Below, in pieces: positions 26,839 to 36,707 of a stretch of 64,000 nucleotides of DNA. Below the pieces are notes generated by a model. The model had not been told where the DNA came from and ran no database searches. It saw only the letters and a list, made by a program, of their open reading frames with translations. Each line of letters begins with the position of its first letter. Positions within the stretch are counted from its first letter, which is position 1. The position numbers were made by a program, and so were the translations under genes. The DNA is from Nostoc sp. 'Peltigera membranacea cyanobiont' 210A (GTDB lineage Bacteria; Cyanobacteriota; Cyanobacteriia; Cyanobacteriales; Nostocaceae): positions 62,001 to 126,000 of the forward strand of contig NZ_NOLJ01000005.1 in assembly GCF_002246015.1 (NCBI RefSeq). The letters are read 5' to 3'.

Positions 26839-27927
26839 CTACAACAGCTTACATTGTCCATGATGCCGTAACAAATGGTCACACAATACCAGCGCCACCA
26901 TCGCCTCCACCATTGGAACTGCACGCGGTAGCACACAAGGATCGTGTCGTCCTTTAGCAGCTAATAGCGTTTCCTCACCTTCACGAGTTACTGTTTTTTG
27001 CTCTTTTCTAATTGTCGCCGTCGGCTTAAATGCAACTCGTAAAATGATATTTTCCCCGTTGGAAATTCCCCCCTGAATACCACCAGAACGGTTAGTTACA
27101 GTGCGAATTTCACCATTTTCATCAATATAATATTCGTCGTTATGCTCAATTCCGGTTAACAGTGTTCCGCCAAAACCGGAACCGATTTCAAAGCCTTTGC
27201 TAGCAGGGAGAGACATCACACCCTTAGCGATATCAGCTTCCAATTTATCAAATACTGGTTCACCCAAACCTTTCGGCACGTTACGCGCTACACATTCTAC
27301 GACACCGCCGATAGAATCACCTTGTCTACCAACTTGCTCAATTAATTCAATCATGCGATCGCTACATTCAGCATCAGGACAACGAACGATGTTGCTTTCT
27401 ACTTGTTCTAAGGTGACAGTATTTGGATCGACTACACCTTCCAAGTCCTTGATGCGCTTGACATAACCGATAACTTCAACATTGGCAACTTGACGGAGAA
27501 TTTTTTTAGCGATCGCACCTGCTGCTACTCTTCCAATTGTCTCACGCGCTGACGATCTACCCCCGCCTTGCCAATTACGAATGCCATATTTTGCATCATA
27601 AGTTGCATCGGCATGAGAAGGACGATATTTTTCGGACATCTCGTCGTAGTCTTGCGAACGAGCATCTTTGTTCCGTACCAAAATTCCTATAGGCGTTCCT
27701 AGTGTTTTGCCTTCAAATACACCTGATAAAATCTCGCAGGTATCCGCTTCTTTGCGAGGTGTCGTAATTTTACTTTGTCCTGGACGCCTTCTATCTAATT
27801 CCAGTTGAATTTCTTCTGCCGAAATTTCTAGTTGTGGAGGACAACCATCAATCACAACCCCCACACCACCGCCGTGAGATTCACCAAAAGTAGTTATACG
27901 AAATAGATGACCAAAAGTGTTGCCCAT
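26839..27927 (-). CDS. aroC: Chorismate synthase
   Basis: A 362-residue FMN-dependent lyase that makes chorismate from EPSP, the last shared step of aromatic amino acid synthesis. The opening [80 protein letters not shown] and [20 protein letters not shown] are all family signatures. Length is normal. It lies downstream of psbA on the same strand, separated by the strong hairpin at 28037-28080. Confidence 0.98.
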   Translation of the reverse strand: MGNTFGHLFRITTFGESHGGGVGVVIDGCPPQLEISAEEIQLELDRRRPGQSKITTPRKEADTCEILSGVFEGKTLGTPIGILVRNKDARSQDYDEMSEKYRPSHADATYDAKYGIRNWQGGGRSSARETIGRVAAGAIAKKILRQVANVEVIGYVKRIKDLEGVVDPNTVTLEQVESNIVRCPDAECSDRMIELIEQVGRQGDSIGGVVECVARNVPKGLGEPVFDKLEADIAKGVMSLPASKGFEIGSGFGGTLLTGIEHNDEYYIDENGEIRTVTNRSGGIQGGISNGENIILRVAFKPTATIRKEQKTVTREGEETLLAAKGRHDPCVLPRAVPMVEAMVALVLCDHLLRHHGQCKLL

Positions 27928-28036
27928 GATCTTAAAGAAAAAGGATGAGGCTTATGTATTTTACCTAGAGTTTGTGCAAAAGTTAATTTTTATGCTTTGG
28001 CACTCGGAATGTTTGACGTATAACCTATACCTATAC

Positions 28037-28080
28037 AAATAAGAAAGCGCCCTCCGTTACCAGAGGGCGCTTTCTTATTT
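28037..28080. terminator. psbA terminator, 18-bp perfect hairpin
   Basis: Arms AAATAAGAAAGCGCCCTC (28037-28054) and its complement (28063-28080) around an 8-base loop, 15 bases past the psbA stop. The A/T-rich outer arms give a T-run on the minus strand. It separates psbA from aroC. Confidence 0.9.
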
Positions 28081-28095
28081 AGCTAAACTTCAGAA

Positions 28096-29178
28096 TTAAC
28101 CGTTGATAGCAGGAGCGGTTAGAGCTACAGGAGCGGAATCGCCAGCAGCCAAATCTAGAGGGAAGTTGTGAGCGTTGCGCTCGTGCATTACTTCCATACC
28201 CAGGTTAGCGCGGTTGATTACATCCGCCCAAGTTGCAATCACACGACCTTCAGAGTCAATGATTGATTGGTTGAAGTTGAAACCGTTCAAGTTGAACGCC
28301 ATTGTGCTTACACCCAAGGCGGTAAACCAGATTCCGATTACAGGCCATGCTGCTAAGAAGAAGTGCAGTGAACGGCTGTTGTTGAAAGAAGCGTATTGGA
28401 AGATTAGACGACCGAAGTAGCCGTGGGCTGCAACGATGTTGTAGGTTTCTTCTTCTTGACCGAATTTGTAACCGTAGTTAAGAGATTCGGTTTCAGTTGT
28501 TTCACGAACCAAGGAAGATGTAACCAAAGAACCGTGCATTGCACTGAACAAACTTCCGCCGAATACACCAGCTACACCTAATTGGTGGAAGGGGTGCATC
28601 AAGATGTTGTGTTCTGCTTGGAACACGATCATGAAGTTAAATGTTCCGCTTATTCCCAAAGGCATACCATCAGAGAATGATCCTTGTCCGATGGGGTATA
28701 CCAAGAATACTGCACTTGCTGCTGCTACTGGAGCAGAATATGCGATCGCAATCCAAGGACGCATACCTAAGCGGTAGGATAATTCCCATTCACGACCCAT
28801 GTAGCAGAATATGCCAATCAGGAAGTGGAAAATTACCAATTGGTAAGGACCGCCGTTGTACAACCACTCGTCTAAGGAAGCTGCTTCCCAAATTGGGTAG
28901 AAGTGCAAGCCGATAGCGTTGGAGGAAGGAACAACTGCACCAGAGATGATGTTGTTTCCGTAGATTAAGGAACCTGCAACAGGTTCGCGAATACCATCAA
29001 TGTCTACTGGAGGAGCAGCGATGAAGGCGATTACGAAGCAAGCGGTAGCCGCTAGCAAGGTTGGAATCATTACTACGCCAAACCAACCGATGTAAATCCG
29101 GTTGTTGGTGCTGGTGATCCATTCGCAGAATCGATCCCATACGTTGGCGCTTTCGCGACGTTGTAAGGTTGTTGTCAT
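28096..29178 (-). CDS. psbA: Photosystem II D1 protein, E130 form
   Basis: A 360-residue reaction-centre protein of photosystem II in the thylakoid membrane. The start is ATG 29178 ([20 protein letters not shown]); the frame is open 42 codons further upstream but that part is leader DNA. Residue 130 is Glu ([14 protein letters not shown]), the high-light-type D1 variant, as opposed to Gln in the standard low-light form. The C-terminus ends ...[17 protein letters not shown], so processing after Ala-344 removes 16 residues. His and Tyr ligands of the core ([31 protein letters not shown]) are present. psbA copies are usually several per cyanobacterial genome; only this one is in the window. Confidence 0.99.
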   Translation of the reverse strand: MTTTLQRRESANVWDRFCEWITSTNNRIYIGWFGVVMIPTLLAATACFVIAFIAAPPVDIDGIREPVAGSLIYGNNIISGAVVPSSNAIGLHFYPIWEAASLDEWLYNGGPYQLVIFHFLIGIFCYMGREWELSYRLGMRPWIAIAYSAPVAAASAVFLVYPIGQGSFSDGMPLGISGTFNFMIVFQAEHNILMHPFHQLGVAGVFGGSLFSAMHGSLVTSSLVRETTETESLNYGYKFGQEEETYNIVAAHGYFGRLIFQYASFNNSRSLHFFLAAWPVIGIWFTALGVSTMAFNLNGFNFNQSIIDSEGRVIATWADVINRANLGMEVMHERNAHNFPLDLAAGDSAPVALTAPAING

Positions 29179-29365
29179 TGTTTTATAAATGCGATTATTT
29201 GCAGATGAATTTAGGTAGGTTTGACTACCTGTTACACATCTTAAATAATTTATTGCGTTTTGTAAAGTACTTTCAGAAAAAACTTTCTCTTGGGATTTAC
29301 GCACCCACAGAAAATCCCCAAAACTTTGAAAAAGCGGGGACTTTAGATTTTGGATTGTGAAAAAT

Positions 29366-29490
29366 GGGTACTGGGGATTGGGGACTGGGCAAGAAAAGTA
29401 TAATTAAAATTTATGAGTAAAATTTGGTTGCGGATCTGAATCTCCATCTAAATCTCCCTAATCCCCAGTCCCCAGTCCCCAATCCCTAGT
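29366..29490. repeat. 7-bp repeats in inverted arrangement, likely terminator
   Basis: Heptamers GGGTACT, GGGGATT, GGGGACT at 29366-29386 face the complementary run of CCCCAGT/CCCCAAT units at about 29455-29490, which ends at the stop of the DUF2834 gene. Folded, the transcript would form a long imperfect stem. Confidence 0.6.
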
Positions 29491-30165
29491 TCAATTCGTT
29501 GCTGGCTGCTTGGATATGGACTCTATACCCACTTCCGGTAAAGATGGACGCACAGATAAATAAACCAATGGGCCGAATAGCGGTATCAACGCTATTAACC
29601 AGAAAAACTGCGGATTTTTCCAACCGCGACGCGCCATATCATCCCCCAGCAATGTGGGAAATAATAGGGAGAGTAAGCAAAAATCTAAACTCATCACATG
29701 GATGAAGCGGTTAGTTTGCCACTCTTGCACAAAACTGCCCCAATCTCCACCTCTTAAACCGTAGGTGACTAGAACAACCGTGGCTACTGTCAATACAAAA
29801 CCAGTTACACGAGAATCTAGTAATTTGAGCAAGATATTCTTTTTACCGACAAACTGATTATTTGGTTCTCTAAAGGCTAAGTACGGCAACAAGGCAAAAG
29901 CACCAACTCCGAAAGAGACAGTAGCAAACAGCCAAGCAGGTATTTTTTGTCCTCTACCATCAATAAACACTACTGCACTGTAAATAAGAGGCCAGATGCC
30001 CATGAGGTTGAATAGTGCTATGACTAACGGGTTAACGCCTTGCCACTGCCCAATAGAAAGGTTTTTAATTAACTCGAATGTACCAGGTTGCTCAGGAGGC
30101 GCGAGGAAAAAAGCATAGACAACAAATCCCAGCCACAGCAAGCCAAAGGCAATTTTTCTAACCAT
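29491..30165 (-). CDS. DUF2834-type membrane protein
   Basis: A 224-residue protein with about six hydrophobic segments, including IAFGLLWLGFVVYAFFLAPP, LVIALFNLMGIWPLIYSAVV, AWLFATVSFGVGAFALLPYL, GFVLTVATVVLVTYGL, FIHVMSLDFCLLSLLFPTLL and FFWLIALIPLFGPLVYLSVR. This arrangement with DDMARRGWKNPQFFWLIALI near the C-terminus is found in conserved cyanobacterial proteins whose C-terminal part is DUF2834. Function unknown, possibly thylakoid or envelope. It is transcribed toward psbA, with about 310 bases between its stop and the psbA start. Confidence 0.8.
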   Translation of the reverse strand: MVRKIAFGLLWLGFVVYAFFLAPPEQPGTFELIKNLSIGQWQGVNPLVIALFNLMGIWPLIYSAVVFIDGRGQKIPAWLFATVSFGVGAFALLPYLAFREPNNQFVGKKNILLKLLDSRVTGFVLTVATVVLVTYGLRGGDWGSFVQEWQTNRFIHVMSLDFCLLSLLFPTLLGDDMARRGWKNPQFFWLIALIPLFGPLVYLSVRPSLPEVGIESISKQPATN

Positions 30166-30288
30166 GAAAGATTTTGGTAGTATTAATTATTGATTTTGCC
30201 GCTATAAATTGGGCTATCTGCCTGCTATTATATTGTCTATTCGGTTAGACCCGTAGTCGCTTATCCCTAAAATATCACCTGACACGAT

Positions 30289-31413
30289 TTAAGGATTGAA
30301 ATAACTGAAAGCTTCTGAGAGGTAATCAGCAGCAGATGCTACTACTGCGATCGCACTTTCATAATCTAGGCGCGTTGGCCCCAAAACTCCCACACTTCCT
30401 ACGGGTATTGAACCTCGGCGATAGTTAGAAGAAATCAAGGTGCAGGTACGTATCGGTTCTAATGGATTTTCTGCACCAATACGAACTGTTACCTTTGGTT
30501 TTCCACCATCCTCTGGTTCTGGTTCTTCAAATATTAATCGCCACAGTTGGTCTTGTTCTTCTTCCAACAGGTGGATAATCGTTTGTACCTGCTGTAACTG
30601 TGAAAATTCTGGCTGGCGCAAAACTTCTGACACACCCCGAACCATAATTTGGGTTGCAGTCGGTGCAAGAGTCCGACGAGTCAATTCGGCAACTGAGTTT
30701 TTCAAAAATTCCCCGTAGCGTTGGAATTCTTGATCTAGTTCGCTCCAGTTGAGGTTGGCTAATTCCAACAGACTTCGCCCCCGCAAGTGGGTATTCAAAA
30801 AGTTAGAAACAATCTGTAACTCGCGATCGATTACCTCTGAATCTCGTTGTGTTTCTTCTGGTGTTGGCGACAAATCCATCAATTTGGAATGTGTCTCGTA
30901 ACCATCTGTTACGACAATCAGCATGATCCGTCCGGCTTCAATTTGCACTAATTGCAGATGTCGCAATAACGCTGTAGTCGTTTGCGGCATTGTGATCAAG
31001 CTAATGCAACCACTCAAGGTTGCTAAAATCTGCGCAGCTCCTTGTAGTAGGGTTTCTAAACTCCGATCTTCCCACTGGAGATGCTTTTGCAGTGCTACCT
31101 CTACTTCTCGCCCTAAAGTTTCAGCACTACTTCCCTGCGGGACGCTGCGCGAACGCAGAGAAGGTGTAATTAGCTGGTCAACATAAATGCGATAGCCTGA
31201 ATCTGAAGGTACACGTCCAGCAGAAGCGTGTGGTTGGTAGAGCAATCCAGACTTTTCTAAAACACCCATTACATTGCGAATTGTCGCCGAGCTTACACCC
31301 AGGTCGTACTCCTCAACCAAAGCCTTTGAACCAACTGGCTCTGCCGTAGCAATGTAGTGACGTACCGTTGCCCAAAGTATATGCTGTTGTCGATTTGTTA
31401 ACTGAACTTCCAT
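30289..31413 (-). CDS. hrcA: Heat-inducible transcription repressor HrcA
   Basis: A 374-residue repressor of groE/dnaK operons that binds CIRCE operators. The start chosen is ATG 31413 ([20 protein letters not shown]), the typical opening; the frame is open eight codons earlier. The winged helix reads [23 protein letters not shown], followed by [20 protein letters not shown]. The GAF-like and dimer regions continue to [20 protein letters not shown] and a C-terminal helix. The linker segment [13 protein letters not shown] (about residue 85-97) is coded by a dispersed GC-rich repeat (31133-31162) that seems to have entered the frame. No CIRCE box was found in this window. Confidence 0.96.
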   Translation of the reverse strand: MEVQLTNRQQHILWATVRHYIATAEPVGSKALVEEYDLGVSSATIRNVMGVLEKSGLLYQPHASAGRVPSDSGYRIYVDQLITPSLRSRSVPQGSSAETLGREVEVALQKHLQWEDRSLETLLQGAAQILATLSGCISLITMPQTTTALLRHLQLVQIEAGRIMLIVVTDGYETHSKLMDLSPTPEETQRDSEVIDRELQIVSNFLNTHLRGRSLLELANLNWSELDQEFQRYGEFLKNSVAELTRRTLAPTATQIMVRGVSEVLRQPEFSQLQQVQTIIHLLEEEQDQLWRLIFEEPEPEDGGKPKVTVRIGAENPLEPIRTCTLISSNYRRGSIPVGSVGVLGPTRLDYESAIAVVASAADYLSEAFSYFNP

Positions 31414-31437
31414 TATGGTATGTTTTGCTGAAGGCAA

Positions 31438-31833
31438 ATTTTAATCAAACTCTCAAGAAATTTGTGGATTTAATCGAAAACAGAAAATATTAATAATTTA
31501 TTAAGGTATCAAATTATATAACTATATTATGATAAGTATTTTTAAAGTTTATGTACAAAGCATTTTTTAAGATTAGGGTTGAAATAGTAGCTCAATTTTT
31601 TTGCAAAAGCTGCTAGTTATAATGTACCCTTCCGATGCTTTTTTCTAACCGTACTTTTGCATAAATTCCTGCTTGCAACAGTATTATTAGATACGTATTC
31701 TCTTCAGAGGCTACTACCGAACTCTAATTTAGAGCAATCCAACATTTTTTGTGCAGATGTACTTGATGCGCAAATTTCAAACTTTCCGGCAAGCCTCTAA
31801 ATTGATGTACTTCTATCTTTAGCATAGCAAAAG
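31438..31833. other. Intergenic region between rhodanese gene and hrcA
   Basis: About 400 AT-rich bases upstream of hrcA and downstream of the rhodanese gene (both leftward). No gene or repeat was recognised. The hrcA promoter must be here. Confidence 0.5.
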
Positions 31834-31860
31834 TCAGATGGAAGAGTAAGTTCCATCTGA
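31834..31860. terminator. Rhodanese gene terminator
   Basis: A 10-bp perfect hairpin (TCAGATGGAA / TTCCATCTGA) with a 7-base loop, 21 bases past the rhodanese stop. Confidence 0.75.
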
Positions 31861-31880
31861 ATGATGTATCCGAGCAGAAG

Positions 31881-32213
31881 CTAATACTGGGGAATTGAAG
31901 GGTCTACTAATTGGGAATAGGCATCAATACCACCCGAAATATTTTGCACATTTGTAAAACCTTGAGCAATCAACCACTGGCACATTTGGGCAGAGCGGAT
32001 GCCGTGGTGGCATAGCACAAGGGTTTCAGTTTGGGGATTGAAGAGGGTAGGTACTTGATCTCCCCATTCGGTAAATTGACTTAAAGGTAGGTTGACAAAG
32101 CCCTCAATGCTAGCGATCGCCAATTCTTGTGGTTCACGCACATCTACTAGCTGAATACTTGCATCACTAGAAGAAAGACGTTGCGCCAGTTCTTCTACAC
32201 TAATTTGATTCAT
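31881..32213 (-). CDS. Rhodanese-domain protein
   Basis: A single rhodanese domain of 110 residues (MNQISVEELAQRLSSSDASI). The active-site loop is ETLVLCHHGIRSAQMCQWL with the catalytic Cys, preceded by the CH2A-like motif VDVREPQELAIASIEGFVNL and followed by the CH2B-like FTNVQNISGGIDAYSQLVDP. It could move sulfane sulfur between thiols or act in sulfur carrier steps; the acceptor is unknown. No sulfur genes are adjacent. It diverges from the DUF3352 gene at 32373. Confidence 0.92.
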   Translation of the reverse strand: MNQISVEELAQRLSSSDASIQLVDVREPQELAIASIEGFVNLPLSQFTEWGDQVPTLFNPQTETLVLCHHGIRSAQMCQWLIAQGFTNVQNISGGIDAYSQLVDPSIPQY

Positions 32214-32372
32214 GAGTTCCCTGTCATGAGGTTTTCGTAAACAGTCCTAATACTATTTATGGTGACAGAAAATTTCTGCCTTGACATCAGCATCCATAAT
32301 CAAGGGGGTTGATTAATTCTGCTAGGCTTTCTGCTTAAATGGCTGTAAACCGTCTTTTTTAATAGGTTTAAT

Positions 32373-34034
32373 GTGAATAGGCAACGTTCATTTATCGGTT
32401 TTATCGTCGCTGGGGCGATCGCCCTGCTAGTAATTGCGATCGCAGGCTTTTACTGGTTTTTCGCTAAAAGTCCGGCTAACCTCATTGCTTCTAGCTCTGG
32501 GCCTGGTGCAGCCATATTCGTGTCAAAGCTTTCCCCTGCAATGGTTTCATTATTGACAAATCCTGACCGTTTGCAGGCGTTGGAGCGCGAAGAGGAACTA
32601 TCTAAACTCAAAACCAGTTTATTCGCCAAGAGTGGCATAGATTACAAACAAGACATTCAACCCTGGTTAGGGGATGAAATTACATTAGCGATCGCTACCT
32701 TAGATATCGATCGCGATCCAGAAAACGGACAACAGCCAGGGTATTTGTTGGCACTAGCAACCAAGCAACCGGAGAAAAGCCGCGAGTTTGTCGAATTGTT
32801 GTTTTCTAAACGAGCGTTAGCCGGAGCAACCTTAGCTGTTGAACAATATAAAGGTGTAAAACTGATTTCTGACAATTCTCAACCAGAACAAGACTTGCTT
32901 GCTGGTGCTGTTGTCGGTGAAGGCTTCGTCTTATTTGCCAACGATCCGAAAGTACTACGAGATGCTATCAATAACGTCCAAGCGCCCGATTTGAATTTAA
33001 CTAGCTCACCCGAATACCAAAAAGCTACCAAAGAACGGCTCAAAGGGGTATTAGCTGTAGCTTTCTTGAATCTTCCCATCGTGGCAAAATGGCAAGGCTT
33101 AGAGTTACCAGAACAACTTTATAATAGCCAAATTATATCCTTGGTGTTAAATCCTAAAGGATTGCTGGCAGAAACTACCTTTTTGACTTCATCGGAAATT
33201 GTCCCTCCATCTGCACCACTATCTAAACCTGTGGGAGCATTACAGTATGTTCCAGCATCCGCAGGTTTAGCAATTTCCGGCTCAAATTTGAGTAATTTGG
33301 CTGATAGCGATCTAGCCAAACTCTGGAGACAAGCCACAGCTACTATATATGGTTCTGGGGAAGATGTGGTTTCTCGGTTAGCAAAACCTTTGGCGGATGT
33401 TCAAAAACGCTGGGGTATAAACTTACCAGAGGATATTTTTAGCTGGGTACAAGGAGAATATGCCATAGGATTGTTACCTGATAAAGAGCATACAACCCCA
33501 CATTGGATTTTTGTGGTAGAAAAATCCGAGGGTGTGGAAAAAGGTGTTGCTCGTTTAGATGCGATCGCCTCATCCAATGGACTCAGTATTAATCCCCTGA
33601 CTATAGATCAGCAAAAAATCTCCGCTTGGACAGAGTTAACCACAGCTACAAAAAAAAGTGATGTTAAAGAGGGAACATCCTTCAGTATTGAAACAAAAGT
33701 ACAGGGATTGCATACAACTTTAGGAAATTACGAAATTTTCGCGTCTGACTTGGAGACGATGGATGAAATTCTCACAACCAAGAATAATTCCATAATTGAC
33801 AATGCTAATTTCAAAGATAGTATCGCGGCAATTCCCCTACCAAACCAAGGTTATGTATATCTTGACTGGACAAAGAGCCAGAATTTGTTAGAGCGTCAAG
33901 TACCGATTCTCAAACTAGTGGAAGTCTTAGGTAAACCATTTTTTAACAACCTGCGATCGCTCACAGTCAGTAGTTATGGAACTGACACGCGATCACTCAA
34001 AGGTGGCGTTTTCTTCAAACTCCATAATTCGTGA
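32373..34034 (+). CDS. DUF3352 exported protein (paralogue of 43686-45455)
   Basis: A 553-residue protein from GTG 32373. An N-terminal anchor (RSFIGFIVAGAIALLVIAIA) is followed by a large periplasmic or lumenal domain. Typical DUF3352 segments are VSKLSPAMVSLLTNPDRLQA, YKQDIQPWLGDEITLAIATL, GYLLALATKQPEKSREFVEL, GVLAVAFLNLPIVAKW, LLAETTFLTSSEIVPP, SWVQGEYAIGLLPDKE and SLTVSSYGTDTRSLKGGVFF. DUF3352 proteins are cyanobacterial and of unknown function. A second family member lies 9.7 kb away on the other strand, with its own DIAPWVGDDIAIAILAP match. A terminator follows at 34052. Confidence 0.92.
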   Translation: MNRQRSFIGFIVAGAIALLVIAIAGFYWFFAKSPANLIASSSGPGAAIFVSKLSPAMVSLLTNPDRLQALEREEELSKLKTSLFAKSGIDYKQDIQPWLGDEITLAIATLDIDRDPENGQQPGYLLALATKQPEKSREFVELLFSKRALAGATLAVEQYKGVKLISDNSQPEQDLLAGAVVGEGFVLFANDPKVLRDAINNVQAPDLNLTSSPEYQKATKERLKGVLAVAFLNLPIVAKWQGLELPEQLYNSQIISLVLNPKGLLAETTFLTSSEIVPPSAPLSKPVGALQYVPASAGLAISGSNLSNLADSDLAKLWRQATATIYGSGEDVVSRLAKPLADVQKRWGINLPEDIFSWVQGEYAIGLLPDKEHTTPHWIFVVEKSEGVEKGVARLDAIASSNGLSINPLTIDQQKISAWTELTTATKKSDVKEGTSFSIETKVQGLHTTLGNYEIFASDLETMDEILTTKNNSIIDNANFKDSIAAIPLPNQGYVYLDWTKSQNLLERQVPILKLVEVLGKPFFNNLRSLTVSSYGTDTRSLKGGVFFKLHNS

Positions 34035-34351
34035 GATTTTCATAGAAGCTGAAAGTACAGAAGGTAAAAAATTCTTTTATCTTCTGTACTTTTTTGCCTC
34101 GTGATATTTACTTGAATTTTATGTAGCATTTGCTAATCAATGGTTTGATTGCCAAAATGCTCCACTATCAACGAGCGCGATTTAATGCTGCTGTCTAGAT
34201 CGAGAAACAACCTAGCAATTAGCTGTCCACTTTCCCAAACATCAACTGTGGCACATTTTAATGTGGCACAACCAACTGAAATTTCACTGGAATTTTTTCA
34301 CTAGAATATGTATATATCATCACTAATTTAAAAGCCTGTTGGAGGGCTACT
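34035..34351. other. Intergenic region with terminator
   Basis: 317 bases between two rightward genes. It contains a clear terminator at 34052-34092 and, further on, AT-rich DNA presumably carrying the promoter of the next gene; the ribosome binding site TTGGAGGG (34338-34345) precedes its ATG. Confidence 0.6.
34052..34092 (+). terminator. Terminator of the DUF3352 gene
   Basis: A 12-bp perfect hairpin (AAAGTACAGAAG / CTTCTGTACTTT) with the final T-run extended (TTTTTT to 34095), 17 bases past the stop. Confidence 0.85.
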
Positions 34352-34843
34352 ATGAAATACTGTTGCCCCCGACTTCAGTTTCGCGGCGGTTGGCTGTTGG
34401 CTATACTTACCGCCATTACAGCTACCCCTGCAATAGCACAGACAGCAAACTTTGCCACTTTAAATTTATCAACAAACTTTAATTCAGCAGAAGGAACAGT
34501 GCAGGGGTTTACAGGTGGTTCTTACTCATTGTCTGCCATAAGTAACCGCGATCGCGATCAAAAAGCCTGTATTGGCTTTGCCGATCCCAAACCAGATCAT
34601 ATTATGGTTTTGGAAAAGGACTTTTCCCAGCTAACAATCCAAGTCGATAGCAACAACAACGACACCACTTTAATCATCCAAGGCCCAGATAAAACAACAA
34701 TTCGTTGCGGCGATGACACTGGTAAAAGTAAAGATGCTAGTGTTAGCGATCGCGACTGGAAAAGGGGCACGTATCGGATTTGGGTAGGTACATTTAACCC
34801 TGGAGTTAAGCGTGATTATACTCTGAAAGTGGAGCAACAGTGA
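34352..34843 (+). CDS. Exported small protein of unknown function
   Basis: A 163-residue protein. The N-terminus is a cleavable signal peptide (RGGWLLAILTAITATPAIAQ, cleavage after AIAQ-like site). The mature part (TANFATLNLSTNFNSAEGTV) is a beta-rich periplasmic domain containing SNRDRDQKACIGFADPKPDH, TIQVDSNNNDTTLIIQGPDK, TIRCGDDTGKSKDASVSDRD and WKRGTYRIWVGTFNPGVKRD. These last motifs resemble the PPC-type or pre-peptidase-like beta sandwich found in cyanobacterial exported proteins. Two Cys (ACIGF, IRCGD) could form a disulfide. A ribosome binding site GGAGGG precedes the ATG. Confidence 0.85.
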   Translation: MKYCCPRLQFRGGWLLAILTAITATPAIAQTANFATLNLSTNFNSAEGTVQGFTGGSYSLSAISNRDRDQKACIGFADPKPDHIMVLEKDFSQLTIQVDSNNNDTTLIIQGPDKTTIRCGDDTGKSKDASVSDRDWKRGTYRIWVGTFNPGVKRDYTLKVEQQ

Positions 34844-35032
34844 ATTGGGGAGTAGGGAGTGGGGATTAGGAGAAGCAGGGGAGCAGAGGAGACAAGGTGA
34901 CTTGAGTGAAAACTTCCAACAAGTCTTTCCCCTTGTCCTCTTCACCAATCCCCCATTCCCAATTTTTAGGTGTAACACCTGAGAGGATAATATGGGAGAG
35001 TAGCTTGTTGTGCTTTCCGAGGGTGCTATCTC

Positions 35033-35794
35033 GTGCTATCTATACTGCGTGCTGACTTTCGTATCATATTTGAACGTGACCCAGCTGCCCGTAACTGGTT
35101 GGAAGTTTTATTTTGTTACCCTGGTTTGCAAGCCCTGTTATTCCATAGGCTAGCTCACTGGCTGTATAGTGTTGGTCTTCCCTTTATTCCGCGCCTGATT
35201 TCTCACTTGGCTCGGTTTTTGACTGGAATTGAAATCCACCCTGGTGCAACAATTGGGCAAAGTGTGTTTATTGACCACGGGATGGGTGTAGTAATTGGTG
35301 AAACTGCGATCGTGGGAGACTATGCCCTAATTTATCAAGGTGTCACCCTTGGGGGTACTGGTAAAGAATGTGGTAAGCGCCATCCTACTGTGGGTGAAAA
35401 CGTCGTAGTCGGAGCTGGAGCGAAGGTACTGGGCAATATCCAAATTGGCAATAATGTCCGTATTGGTGCGGGTTCTGTTGTTTTAAGAGATGTGCCTTCA
35501 GACTGTACTGTGGTAGGTGTGCCTGGGCGCATTATGTATCGTTCTGGAGTTAGAGTTTCACCTCTTGAACACAATAACTTACCAGATTCAGAAGCTCAAG
35601 TAATTCGTGCTTTAGTAGACCGCATTGAGGCGTTGGAAGAACAAATACAAACTCTTCAGCGCAATTCTTCAGAAAAAACTCCTGTTTTAGTGGGTTGTTT
35701 AGCAGCGAAAGAGGATGAGCCAACCCACGATCCTCGCTGGTGCAACCTCAAAGATAAGACCATCCAGCAATTTCTAGATGGTGCTGGCATTTAA
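35033..35794 (+). CDS. cysE: Serine O-acetyltransferase
   Basis: A 253-residue left-handed beta-helix acetyltransferase that makes O-acetylserine for cysteine synthesis. The start is GTG 35033 ([20 protein letters not shown]). The N-terminal helices are followed by [80 protein letters not shown] and [20 protein letters not shown]. His and Asp of the [14 protein letters not shown] segment are the expected catalytic pair. The C-terminus is about 60 residues longer than in short SATs and includes a helix ([20 protein letters not shown]) and an acidic tail; this extended form is common in cyanobacteria. Confidence 0.97.
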   Translation: MLSILRADFRIIFERDPAARNWLEVLFCYPGLQALLFHRLAHWLYSVGLPFIPRLISHLARFLTGIEIHPGATIGQSVFIDHGMGVVIGETAIVGDYALIYQGVTLGGTGKECGKRHPTVGENVVVGAGAKVLGNIQIGNNVRIGAGSVVLRDVPSDCTVVGVPGRIMYRSGVRVSPLEHNNLPDSEAQVIRALVDRIEALEEQIQTLQRNSSEKTPVLVGCLAAKEDEPTHDPRWCNLKDKTIQQFLDGAGI

Positions 35795-35872
35795 AAAGTG
35801 AGAAGTTAAGAGTGAGGAGTGAGGAATAAAAATCATAAATGCAGGTTTGCAGTTTCCAACTCCTAACTCCTG

Positions 35873-35898
35873 TAGAGACGCAATTAATCGCGTCTCTA
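35873..35898. terminator. Bidirectional hairpin between cysE and the PPOX gene
   Basis: A 9-bp perfect hairpin TAGAGACGC / GCGTCTCTA between converging genes. A near-identical hairpin, GTAGAGAC / GTCTCTAC, lies at 55516-55543, so this is a dispersed repeat used as a terminator. Confidence 0.7.
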
Positions 35899-35907
35899 TT
35901 CCAATAT

Positions 35908-36492
35908 TTAAGGATTTATCGCTTGGCTAGACCACTCTTGCTGATCGTTACGGTGGTAAAGACATCGATTTTGTGGTTCGCCACGTAATTCTAAGTGATC
36001 TACCTGCACTGGATCGAGTAGCAGTAAACAAAAATTAGGCACTGGCTGCACGGGTTCGGGTGCTGGTGGTGCAAAAGCTTCTGGGTTTTCAACTCTGAGT
36101 TTTCCAGGATGCGGCCAAGCAAACTGTAAACGCGCCGCATCACTTAATTCTTGCCACATTGCAATCCGTGCTAGCTGTAAATCCTCGTGAGAATTATCAC
36201 CGCTTACCAGAGTCAAACAACCAGTGATGCGGAATTGTTCTCGTGTATTGGGGAAGTACCAGCAAATTTCTGCCCAAGGTTGTTGCTGTATTTGGTCGGC
36301 TTTGGCGCTACGGTTATCGGTGATAAATCTTAGCTGGTTTGTATCTTCCAGAAAGCCGCGAAAGACTAGGGTACGATTAGCTGGGCGACCATTCGCTTGT
36401 AGCGTTGCTAGTTGCAGGTAACGAGCATAAACAAGGCTGCGGTTGCGATGGAGTGCATGAGCGATCGCACCTCGCCAAGGAGCAAGAGACAT
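35908..36492 (-). CDS. Pyridoxamine 5'-phosphate oxidase-like flavoprotein
   Basis: A 194-residue FMN-binding split-barrel protein. The start chosen is ATG 36492 (MSLAPWRGAIAHALHRNRSL), because the open upstream part is coded by 7-bp repeats (NYELRITNYELRI). Family segments are YLQLATLQANGRPANRTLVF, RGFLEDTNQLRFITDNRSAK, ADQIQQQPWAEICWYFPNTR and EQFRITGCLTLV, with the C-terminal WSSQAINP end. This is the cyanobacterial group related to Npun/Alr pyridoxamine-oxidase-like proteins, distinct from PdxH. The substrate is unknown. Confidence 0.88.
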   Translation of the reverse strand: MSLAPWRGAIAHALHRNRSLVYARYLQLATLQANGRPANRTLVFRGFLEDTNQLRFITDNRSAKADQIQQQPWAEICWYFPNTREQFRITGCLTLVSGDNSHEDLQLARIAMWQELSDAARLQFAWPHPGKLRVENPEAFAPPAPEPVQPVPNFCLLLLDPVQVDHLELRGEPQNRCLYHRNDQQEWSSQAINP

Positions 36493-36495
36493 ATT

Positions 36496-36530
36496 AATTC
36501 GTAATTCGTAATTCGTAATTCGTAATTCGT
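36496..36530. repeat. 7-bp tandem repeat, 5 units of AATTCGT
   Basis: Five exact heptamers AATTCGT immediately upstream of the flavoprotein start codon, ending three bases from it. Translated on the minus strand it gives the spurious YELRITN stretch. Confidence 0.9.
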
Positions 36531-36707
36531 AATTTTTGAAAGTCAGATTTAATCTGGGTTTCCAGGTTTGGGTCTGTTGTCTTATTTTAGACAATTGGTA
36601 CAACACTAAGTAAATAATTTTGCAATTGTCTCTGTGTATGAGCGGGAATCTTATCCCCAATCAAACGGATAATATACAGAATCTTGGATAAATTCGTAGG
36701 TGATTTA

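Noticed and set aside
28962-29304. 42-codon upstream extension of psbA
   Set aside because: D1 starts at the conserved MTTTLQRR; the extension has no counterpart in D1 proteins.
30289-31833. CIRCE operator near hrcA
   Set aside because: No TTAGCACTC-N9-GAGTGCTAA sequence was found; hrcA seems not to be autoregulated by a perfect CIRCE here.
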